Source: a virus
Virus record (IMG/VR): IMGVR_UViG_3300038456_000483
Coordinates: 1 to 22,955 of that record
Reading direction: 5' to 3' (one strand)
Length of the DNA stretch: 22,955 nucleotides
A program made the position numbers and the translations under genes. This document shows positions 7,932 through 13,511 of this stretch, piece by piece. The notes under the pieces were generated by a model. The model saw nothing but the letters and a program-made list of their open reading frames with translations. It was not told the DNA's origin and did not search any database. Each line of letters starts with the position of its first letter. Within the stretch, counting starts at the first letter, position 1.

Positions 7932-8126
7932 ATGGCAAAACAGCGAGGCATTGAAGAGAATCAACTCATCCGCCTGGCCCACGAGCGCCTTGACCAGGTC
8001 ATCCGCGAAATGGAAGCCAACAGCGATTCCGGCCAGGCCGGCGTGGAACTCAACTTCCACCGCGGGGTGGTCACATCGATCCACCGCACGCTGAGCGGAT
8101 ACGACAAACCCGCCGGCGGCAGATAA
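7932..8126 (+). CDS. Small helical protein of unknown function between portal and protease
   Basis: This 64-aa protein is not recognised. Residues 1-35 are a charged amphipathic helix (EENQLIRLAHERLDQVIREM), and a more mixed tail ends in KPAGGR. It follows the portal stop by 16 bases in the same direction, with no clear Shine-Dalgarno sequence. I chose ATG 7932 because the frame upstream of it runs through the portal gene and reads as a low-complexity Pro/Arg-rich out-of-frame product. The position between portal and protease is where minor head proteins often lie. It is followed by a strong terminator hairpin and is thus probably the last gene of the first transcript segment. Confidence 0.65.
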   Translation: MAKQRGIEENQLIRLAHERLDQVIREMEANSDSGQAGVELNFHRGVVTSIHRTLSGYDKPAGGR

Positions 8127-8201
8127 TCTTAGTTGCGTTTGACCATTTCCGCCGCCGCCGCGTATTACCAATAGACACACGGCCACTAATCGCCCACGGC
8201 G

Positions 8202-8241
8202 AAGCCGACTTGCCCCCGAAGCAAGCCGGCTTTTTTGTTTT
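8202..8241 (+). terminator. Strong rho-independent terminator abutting the protease start
   Basis: AAGCCGACTTGC (8202-8213) pairs with GCAAGCCGGCTT (8221-8232) with one A/C mismatch around the loop CCCCGAA. The tract TTTTTTGTTTT (8231-8241) follows. The protease ATG is at 8242, immediately after the last T. This is the clearest intrinsic terminator in the window. It separates the portal module from the protease-capsid module, or acts as attenuation in between. Confidence 0.85.
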
Positions 8242-9444
8242 ATGACCTCAACCGCCCAACTCGAATCGATCCAGGAATACGCCGACAATGCCGGCGCGAG
8301 ACTTCGCGTCGACCGCACCGCCGGCATCATCCCGAGCGTAAAACTCCTCGGCCGAATCTCCAAAAAAGGCCGCGAGTATCCGGCCGCCGTCATGGCCAAG
8401 GCCCTCCCGCTCTACGAAGGCATGCGGGTCAACATCGACCACGTCGATCCCAACCAGCGCCGCAGCCTCCGCGACCGCATCGGGCTGGTCAAAAACGTGA
8501 CGCTCAAGGAAGACGGCCTTTACGGCGACTTCCATTACAACCCCAAGCACGCGCTGGCCGAGCAGATCGCGTGGGACGCCGAGAACGCCCCGCAGAACTT
8601 GGGATTCTCCCATGACACCCGCGGCGGCAGCCGCAACATCGGCGGCAAGGTGGTCGTGGAGTCGATCGACAAAGTGCTTAGCGTCGATCTCGTCGCGAAT
8701 CCGGCCACGACCAGCAGCCTCTTTGAAAGCGAAGACACCATGCCGGACCCCGTACTGCAAGAAATGTGGTCCCCCGAATCACGGCAAGCCGCAGCCAGAG
8801 CCCGAGCCGCCAAGCACGGCGCGGCCGCCCATGCGGCCACTGCGAAATGCGTCGAACTCGATACCCCGATCGACAAGGCCGGCGGCTGCAAAGGTAGCTG
8901 GGACGAACGCGCGGCCGCCCATAAAAAGGCCGGCCAACTAAACCGCCATGCGGCGGCAGCCCACCGCGCCGCCGGCGACCACGCCGCCGCCGCCGCACAC
9001 GACGCCATGGCCGCTAAGCACGAAGCCACGCACCACCAAATGACGGACGAAGACCCCGCCGACAAAGCCGAGCGCGACCAGCAATCCGAAGGAGACCTTT
9101 CCGTGACCGACAAAGAAGAACTAACCGCCCTCCGCGCCGAGAAGGCCAACCGCATCTTGCAGGAGACGATCACCAGCGAACTCAAGACCGCTGGCCTTGA
9201 TCCAACCAATAAGGCCGCCGTCAGCGACGTCTTCATGGAGGACCTTGTCGCTACGGCCGACGCCAACAAGCGGCAAGCCAAGATCACGGACCGCAAGGCC
9301 CTCCTGACCGGAACCGGAACCGAAACCCACCGTCAAGCGGCCTACTCGCCCAGCCCGCTCGTGGAATCGGCCGACGCCAATCTCCAAAACGTGCCGCCAG
9401 CGACAGCCCCACTGCCCGACCGCATCCGCCGTTTCGCCAAGTAA
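8242..9444 (+). CDS. Capsid maturation (prohead) protease with scaffold-like C-terminal region
   Basis: This 400-aa protein has an N-terminal domain (about 1-160) resembling phage prohead proteases, which cleave scaffold and capsid proteins during head maturation. The visible family features are KLLGRISKKGREYP, LYEGMRVNIDHVDP (H67), a YNPKHALAEQ segment with AENAPQNLGFSHD (S123, H124), and VLSVDLVANPATTSSLFES. I infer that H67 and the S123/H124 pair are close to the active site. An Ala/His-rich helical region follows (about 180-275), and then a charged helical scaffold-like region (about 288-365). The C-terminus ends with PLPDRIRRFAK. The order portal, protease, decoration, capsid is classical. 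The start directly follows a terminator T-tract and has no Shine-Dalgarno sequence, so either the message is leaderless or the true start is downstream. Confidence 0.85.
   Translation: MTSTAQLESIQEYADNAGARLRVDRTAGIIPSVKLLGRISKKGREYPAAVMAKALPLYEGMRVNIDHVDPNQRRSLRDRIGLVKNVTLKEDGLYGDFHYNPKHALAEQIAWDAENAPQNLGFSHDTRGGSRNIGGKVVVESIDKVLSVDLVANPATTSSLFESEDTMPDPVLQEMWSPESRQAAARARAAKHGAAAHAATAKCVELDTPIDKAGGCKGSWDERAAAHKKAGQLNRHAAAAHRAAGDHAAAAAHDAMAAKHEATHHQMTDEDPADKAERDQQSEGDLSVTDKEELTALRAEKANRILQETITSELKTAGLDPTNKAAVSDVFMEDLVATADANKRQAKITDRKALLTGTGTETHRQAAYSPSPLVESADANLQNVPPATAPLPDRIRRFAK
9088..9105 (+). promoter_or_regulatory. Strong internal ribosome binding site with GTG start inside the protease gene
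   Basis: GAAGGAG (9088-9094) lies eight bases before an in-frame GTG (9103-9105). This is one of the best Shine-Dalgarno and start combinations in the window, while most annotated starts here have weak or no such sequence. It points to a separately translated C-terminal product. Confidence 0.5.
9103..9444 (+). CDS. Putative internally initiated scaffold protein nested in the protease gene
   Basis: The reading frame of the protease can restart at GTG 9103 (protease residue 288) and gives a 113-aa product. It begins with TDKEELTALRAEKANRILQ, a charged helix suited to coiled-coil formation, and ends with the protease C-terminus. In lambda, the scaffold Nu3 is made in this way from inside the protease gene C, and many tailed phages share the plan. 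The evidence here is the internal Shine-Dalgarno sequence, the change from Ala/His-rich to charged helical sequence at that point, and the absence of another scaffold gene. It shares its frame with the parent gene, so coding statistics cannot separate the two. Confidence 0.45.
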   Translation: MTDKEELTALRAEKANRILQETITSELKTAGLDPTNKAAVSDVFMEDLVATADANKRQAKITDRKALLTGTGTETHRQAAYSPSPLVESADANLQNVPPATAPLPDRIRRFAK

Positions 9445-9452
9445 GACTGCCG

Positions 9453-9473
9453 ACCTCTGACCGCTGACCTCCG
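9453..9473. repeat. Degenerate heptamer repeat before the decoration gene
   Basis: Three head-to-tail heptamers, ACCTCTG, ACCGCTG and ACCTCCG, occupy the spacer between the protease stop and the next start. They belong to the same repeat family as 10101-10156 and 13467-13500. Confidence 0.6.
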
Positions 9474-9498
9474 ATTCCCCGACCACGAAAGCCAAATC

Positions 9499-10101
9499 AT
9501 GAGTTCCAACGCCCGATATGTCCGCGGCGATGTCTGTGCTAAGCCGGTCCTCTGCGACGCCAATTATCCGATCGAAATCGGCGACCTGCTCTTTCGCGAG
9601 CCGACGAACGCCCTGGCCCGGCCGGCCAACGCCATGATCGAGCAAGGCAGCGAGACGCTCACGCAGCAGGAATTCCACAATCTGTTCTTGGGCGTCGCGC
9701 TGCAGAAGAACGGATTGCAGCCGGGTGAGACGGTGCCATTGCACGGCCCGCTAACGCACCAGCCGGCCAATTGCATCATGGTTGCCACCCAAGGAATCTT
9801 CCGCTTCCCGATCCAGGGCAGCGATACGAGCGTCTTCCAGGGGGGCGAATCCATCGGACCGGCCACGGTGACCGACAGCGCCGGAACCCAGTTGCAGAAC
9901 CAGGTGGTCGAGAAAGTCGCCAACATTCAGAACAGCATCGGCCGCGCCTCGCCCAGCGCCGCGTCGATCAACGCCACCGCCCAGGCCTTTGAAGGCCAGC
10001 CGCCTACGCTCACCAACAGCGTCGAAGTCGAAATCCTTTCCACGATCTTCTACGGTGGCGAGGCAGCCCCCGTCGTCGGATCCAGCAGCGGCCCGGCGTA
10101 A
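9499..10101 (+). CDS. Putative capsid decoration or head-stabilising protein
   Basis: I infer the role of this 200-aa protein mainly from its place between the protease and the major capsid gene, where lambda gpD-type decoration proteins sit. It has a beta-rich N-terminal half with residues such as GDLLFREPTNALARPANAM, a GVALQKNGLQPGETVPLHGPL stretch typical of small capsid-surface beta-barrels, and a helical middle. The C-terminus is EAAPVVGSSSGPA, carrying the SSSG motif shared with other structural proteins of this element. Start ATG 9499 is preceded by CGAAAGCC, a weak ribosome site. Heptamer repeats flank it on both sides. The structural role is likely; the exact decoration function is inference. 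Confidence 0.6.
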   Translation: MSSNARYVRGDVCAKPVLCDANYPIEIGDLLFREPTNALARPANAMIEQGSETLTQQEFHNLFLGVALQKNGLQPGETVPLHGPLTHQPANCIMVATQGIFRFPIQGSDTSVFQGGESIGPATVTDSAGTQLQNQVVEKVANIQNSIGRASPSAASINATAQAFEGQPPTLTNSVEVEILSTIFYGGEAAPVVGSSSGPA

Positions 10102-10156
10102 CCTCCGACCTCTGACCTCTGACCTCTGACCTCTGACCTCTGACCTCTGACCTCTG
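10101..10156. repeat. Tandem heptamer (ACCTCTG)n directly upstream of the major capsid gene
   Basis: One ACCTCCG unit (10101-10107) and seven perfect ACCTCTG units (10108-10156) fill nearly the whole 64-bp spacer between the decoration and capsid genes. The capsid ATG follows nine bases after the last unit. The strand is pyrimidine-rich and carries no Shine-Dalgarno sequence. Shorter related arrays lie at 9453-9473 and 13467-13500, and a trace (CACCTCACACCTC) follows the capsid gene. Confidence 0.92.
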
Positions 10157-10165
10157 GACAAAACC

Positions 10166-11497
10166 ATGCAAATCGCAGCCAAGCATATCGCCCGCGGACT
10201 CCGCACGGAAGGAGTCCAGAACCGCGGCCGGCAGGCCATCCTCAACTCGCGGACTTGGAGCGATTTGCAGGAAGCCCTCGACGCCGGCAGCGCGGGCACG
10301 CCCGGCGGCATCGCGCCCAAGGATTTCCGCTTGCGCGACCTCGCCGCGCACACGATCTTCAGCCGCAACGGCGACCCGGTGGGCTACGAATTCGTCGAGG
10401 AGTTTTTCGACCCCACGAACCAGTACCTGCAGGAAGGCATGGCGGCCGTCGATGCCTCGGCGTTTGCCGGCATTACCGGCCAATTGCTCATCAACCGCGT
10501 CCTGGCCGCGTTCCAGGCCGAAGATTTCGTGTTCAGCAAACTGATCCCGAACCAGCCGACACGTCTCAACGGCGAGCGGATCCCCGGCGTCGCGCTTCCT
10601 CGCGACGCGGGCGAAGATTTCGTAGTGGCCGAGGAAATGGACGAACTGCATTACGTCGGCTTCACGGAAGAGTACATCGAGACGCCGGCCACGACGAAGC
10701 GCCAAGTCGGCATCGCGATCACCAAGGAGGCGATCTTCTTCGACCGCACCGGTCTGGTCCTCGACCGAGCCAGTTACGTCGGCACACTCCTTGGCCTGCG
10801 GAAGGAAAAGAACCTCATCCTGACGGCAATCGGGGCCAACGAGACCTACCAGGAAAAGCGCACCGGCGACTCGGCCGCAGTCTCGCTCCCTACGTACATG
10901 GCGGCAGACGACGCCGGCCGCTGGATCAACCACCTCGACGGCAACGGCCTGACGGACTGGACCAACATCAACCTGGCCGAGCAGACGTTCGCCCAAATGG
11001 TCGATCCGAACACCGGCGAACCCATCATCCTCCCGGGCCGGCGCGTGCTGATCGCTCCCCAGGTCCAGGCATTGAGCCTGAACCAGTTGATGCAGGCCCA
11101 GCAAGTCTGGAAGGCCACCCAGGGCGGCATCACCGCGACGACGCCCCCCGGCGTGGCGACGATCGGCGCGAATCCCTTGATGGACTTGCAGATCACCATG
11201 GCCTTGAGCCGGCAGATGCTGAAGCAACTCACCGCCGCTTTCGGCCTGGCCATCACCGACGCCGCCAACTATTGGCTCTACGGCGACCCGGCCGCCTTTG
11301 CCTACATGGAGAACTGGCCGATCACTGTCGTCCAGGCCCCGACCAACAGCGAGGCCGAATTCACCCAGGACATTGTCGTGCGGTTCAAGGCCAGCGAACG
11401 CGGCGAGGCAGCCATCATCGAACCCCGCCGCATGATCCGCAGCCGCGCCATTTCGACCAGCAGCAGCAGCGGCGCGAGCCTGCCCGTAATCGTGTAA
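10166..11497 (+). CDS. Major capsid protein (HK97-fold, probable)
   Basis: This 443-aa protein forms the head shell by position and composition. The N-terminal region (about 1-110) is helical and polar and could be a scaffold-like delta region trimmed by the protease. A capsid-like core includes GYEFVEEFFDPTNQYLQEG and FSKLIPNQPTRLNGERIPGV. It also has ETPATTKRQVGIAITKEAIF, resembling the E-loop and spine-helix region of capsid proteins, and LPGRRVLIAPQVQ in the A-domain. The C-terminal part has NWPITVVQAPTNSEAEFTQDIVVRFKASERGEAAI, a pattern common at capsid protein ends. The tail is STSSSSGASLPVIV with the SSSG motif. The start ATG at 10166 follows the heptamer array and has no Shine-Dalgarno sequence. 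Confidence 0.85.
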   Translation: MQIAAKHIARGLRTEGVQNRGRQAILNSRTWSDLQEALDAGSAGTPGGIAPKDFRLRDLAAHTIFSRNGDPVGYEFVEEFFDPTNQYLQEGMAAVDASAFAGITGQLLINRVLAAFQAEDFVFSKLIPNQPTRLNGERIPGVALPRDAGEDFVVAEEMDELHYVGFTEEYIETPATTKRQVGIAITKEAIFFDRTGLVLDRASYVGTLLGLRKEKNLILTAIGANETYQEKRTGDSAAVSLPTYMAADDAGRWINHLDGNGLTDWTNINLAEQTFAQMVDPNTGEPIILPGRRVLIAPQVQALSLNQLMQAQQVWKATQGGITATTPPGVATIGANPLMDLQITMALSRQMLKQLTAAFGLAITDAANYWLYGDPAAFAYMENWPITVVQAPTNSEAEFTQDIVVRFKASERGEAAIIEPRRMIRSRAISTSSSSGASLPVIV

Positions 11498-11533
11498 GCC
11501 GCGCACCTCACACCTCAAGCTTTGGCGGTAAAC

Positions 11534-11866
11534 ATGAGCAACGAAAAAGAGCAAACGGAAGAGCGCATCGACGCGCGGCGCGACCGCAAGAACAGCAATT
11601 GGCTGGCCCTGGGGCTGTTTATCGCCACGATCCTCAGCGTCTACGTCGTCGTTCGCGCCAACGGCGAGACGGCCGCCGCCGACCGGCAAAAGACGGCCGA
11701 CGCCGTAACCGAGCTTCAGCACCAGGTCGCGGCCCACGACGAACATTTCAAGATCACCGACGCCGCGCTTACGCGGATCGAAAAGGACCTGGCCATCATC
11801 AAGTATATTCTCGATCCGCACGGCGACGCCGCGCGAGAGATGGCCGCCAAGAAGAAAACCGAATGA
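11534..11866 (+). CDS. Small membrane protein with one TM helix and coiled coil, spanin- or holin-like
   Basis: This 110-aa protein has a charged N-terminus, a single membrane helix (about residues 23-40, LALGLFIATILSVYVVV), then a polar helical region with heptad-like spacing (AVTELQHQVAAHDEHFKITDAALTRIEKDLAIIKYIL), and a lysine-rich tail. The N-terminal anchor followed by a coiled coil is the plan of i-spanins, which help disrupt the outer envelope during lysis. It precedes a two-TM holin-like gene by nine bases. I chose ATG 11534 over TTG 11522 because of codon preference and a GGCGG upstream; the extra four residues would not change the reading. A structural membrane anchor is the main alternative. 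Confidence 0.6.
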   Translation: MSNEKEQTEERIDARRDRKNSNWLALGLFIATILSVYVVVRANGETAAADRQKTADAVTELQHQVAAHDEHFKITDAALTRIEKDLAIIKYILDPHGDAAREMAAKKKTE

Positions 11867-11875
11867 CAGGCCAGC

Positions 11876-12100
11876 ATGACCGACCTCGCGACCTCGATTA
11901 CGATGACGTTGACTTTCGCCGCCGGCGCGCTCGCGTGGGACGCTTATCTTGCCGTTCGCGGCCACCTGGCCAGCGGCGGTGACTTTTGCGACGGGTGGCG
12001 GGTCATCAACAAATACACCGGCGGCCTCTTCGCGCTAACGCTTCTCGCGCTCTGGTGGCACTGTTTCGGCTATATGCCGCCATCATGGCGAGGGTTTTAG
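11876..12100 (+). CDS. Small two-TM membrane protein, holin-like
   Basis: This 74-aa protein has two hydrophobic segments: about residues 8-27 (ITMTLTFAAGALAWDAYLAV) and about 48-66 (TGGLFALTLLALWWHCFGYM). A short polar loop with GGDFCDGWR lies between them, and the tail PPSWRGF is aromatic and basic. Size and topology match class II holins, which make lethal holes in the membrane at the end of infection. It follows the spanin-like gene closely and the two may form a lysis cassette. No endolysin is visible nearby, so the lysis function is unproven. It is not similar to any protein I can name. Confidence 0.55.
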   Translation: MTDLATSITMTLTFAAGALAWDAYLAVRGHLASGGDFCDGWRVINKYTGGLFALTLLALWWHCFGYMPPSWRGF

Positions 12101-12107
12101 ATTTTAA

Positions 12108-12971
12108 ATGCCCAACCCAGGCGGAATAAGCACGGCACCAATCACCTGGCTGGACGCCTCGCTCCTGACCGCGGGCGCGAACATCTATAGCTGGAGCGAT
12201 TTGAGTAGCACGGCCGACAACATGGTCGCCACCTACAATCCGCCGTACTGCGCCGGATCGTATTTGAATGGCCTCGGTTGCGCGGACTTCTACGGCGGGC
12301 AGTGCCTTTATGGGACCGTTCAGCTTTCGTCGATCGGCGACCTGTTCCTCGTCATGAATTATGCCGGGGACCTGCCCAACGATACCAACGGGCCGTCCCT
12401 GTGCAGCTTTGATCCCTCTTTCGAATCCGTGACCAATTTCAATGTCCCGACGTGCGTCTATCCGGCTTTCTGGGGCGCGAGCGATGGCGACATCATGGAG
12501 CAAATCAGCATGGTCAACGGCACGGCGACGCCCAGCGGGTTTGACCTGACGACGGTCGGAGCCGGCGCATTCCTCGAAGTTGAAGCGTATCTGTCCTACT
12601 CGAACATGTACCTCAACCTCGGCCAACGCAATGGGGCATGGTGGAACGGCTACCTAGCGGAGTTGATCCTCTTTGCCGTGAACCTCTCATCGAGCGATCG
12701 CACGGCGGTCCGCAATTACCTCGGCCAAAAATGGCTCGGTTGGACGCCGCCGGCCAGCAATCCTGGCACGCCGCCAGCCATCCGCACGGGCGGCAATCTC
12801 TCGAACACAGGCATCTACACAGGAGGCAGGCTATGTCACTCACGTTTCCCAAGGTTCCGTTCCCGGGCCCCGGGCCGGCTAATCCTACCATCACGTACGG
12901 CGGCAACACGTATACGTTCGATGCGGGGCTGCTCACGCAGCGTGTCGGCGATTGGGTCAACGGCGTCGTAA
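12108..12971 (+). CDS. LamG/concanavalin-like domain protein, probable adhesin; aberrant C-terminus
   Basis: This 287-aa reading frame encodes a jelly-roll type lectin-like domain. The C-terminal signature NGYLAELILFAVNLSSSD followed by RTAVRNYLGQKWLGW is typical of LamG-like domains that are abundant in planctomycete surface proteins; I expect glycan or surface binding. The N-terminus has TWLDASLLTAGANIYSWSD, also typical of this group. The domain ends near residue 220. A Pro/Gly-rich segment follows up to TGIYTGG, and the last 45 residues (RLCHSRFPRF..., basic) overlap the next gene by 139 bases and look like out-of-frame translation. The ancestral stop codon was probably near 12833. The gene starts seven bases after the holin-like gene. 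Confidence 0.7.
   Translation: MPNPGGISTAPITWLDASLLTAGANIYSWSDLSSTADNMVATYNPPYCAGSYLNGLGCADFYGGQCLYGTVQLSSIGDLFLVMNYAGDLPNDTNGPSLCSFDPSFESVTNFNVPTCVYPAFWGASDGDIMEQISMVNGTATPSGFDLTTVGAGAFLEVEAYLSYSNMYLNLGQRNGAWWNGYLAELILFAVNLSSSDRTAVRNYLGQKWLGWTPPASNPGTPPAIRTGGNLSNTGIYTGGRLCHSRFPRFRSRAPGRLILPSRTAATRIRSMRGCSRSVSAIGSTAS
12821..12826 (+). promoter_or_regulatory. Strong Shine-Dalgarno AGGAGG setting the start at 12833
   Basis: AGGAGG lies six bases before ATG 12833. It is the best ribosome-binding match in the window and fixes the start of the downstream gene, rejecting a much longer upstream extension of that frame. It sits inside the end of the LamG-like reading frame, so translation of the two genes may interfere or couple. 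Confidence 0.8.
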
Positions 12972-13465
12972 CGGACCGCTGGCGGCTCTACGACTACGAG
13001 CATGCCCACCTGATCACCGACCAGGAAGCGGAGCTGCTCGGCATCGCGCCCGAATACCTGGTCGTAACCAGCAACATCCTCGGATTGGCTGAGGCAGACA
13101 GCTACCTCGCCGACACCGTGCTTAAGAACCTTGGCTCGGCGATCGTGGCCACCCTCCTGCCCGCGGTCGCCGCTGCGCAACTGAAGCTGTCCGTTGATAC
13201 CGCCGACCTGGCCGCGGCCAACACGGCGCGGACCAACCTCGCCGCGGACCAGGCCGCCTCGGCTGCGGCCGCCGCCGCATTGGCCGCCAACCCCACGAGC
13301 ACTTCGCTGCAGGCCGCCGCCACGGCCGCCACCAACAAGGTAACGCAAGACAACGCGCTCATCGCCACCATCCCCGCGCTGCAAACCCTTGTGAGCACAA
13401 CCGACCCGGCAGCGATTGCCGCGGTCCAGGCCGCCATCACGGCCATTGAAACCCAGTTCGCCTAA
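12833..13465 (+). CDS. Ala-rich helical structural protein of unknown function
   Basis: This 210-aa protein is unrecognised. The first 30 residues are Pro/Gly-rich (FPKVPFPGPGPANPTITYGG). The middle contains RVGDWVNGVVTDRWRLYDYEHAHLITDQEAELLGIAPEYLVV. The C-terminal half is an Ala/Thr-rich coiled-coil-like helix (TADLAAANTARTNLAADQAASAAAAA). A tail of short helices ends in AITAIETQFA. Similar Ala-rich helices occur in phage fibres and shafts. The start is fixed by AGGAGG at 12821. The gene ends just before a heptamer repeat at 13467 and precedes the BppU-like gene. I infer a fibre or connector role only from position and composition. Confidence 0.65.
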   Translation: MSLTFPKVPFPGPGPANPTITYGGNTYTFDAGLLTQRVGDWVNGVVTDRWRLYDYEHAHLITDQEAELLGIAPEYLVVTSNILGLAEADSYLADTVLKNLGSAIVATLLPAVAAAQLKLSVDTADLAAANTARTNLAADQAASAAAAAALAANPTSTSLQAAATAATNKVTQDNALIATIPALQTLVSTTDPAAIAAVQAAITAIETQFA

Positions 13466-13466
13466 G

Positions 13467-13500
13467 CCTCCGACCTCTGACCTCTGACCTCCGACCTCCT
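13467..13500. repeat. Heptamer repeats before the fibre-like gene
   Basis: After a partial CCTCCG unit come ACCTCTG twice, ACCTCCG and ACCTCCT in tandem. They belong to the same family as 10101-10156 and fill the spacer between 13465 and the next start at 13512. Confidence 0.85.
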
Positions 13501-13511
13501 AGCTTCCTCCC

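Noticed and set aside
10101-10156. CRISPR array
   Set aside because: The repeats are 7-bp tandem units with no spacers and there are no cas genes.
10010-11965. A 651-codon open frame on the minus strand across the capsid gene
   Set aside because: It mirrors the capsid and following genes. High GC at third codon positions removes stops on the opposite strand. The product has no recognisable domain, and the plus-strand genes are well supported.
12638-12832. Upstream extension of the gene at 12833
   Set aside because: The extra 65 codons read the LamG gene out of frame, and AGGAGG at 12821 marks the true start.
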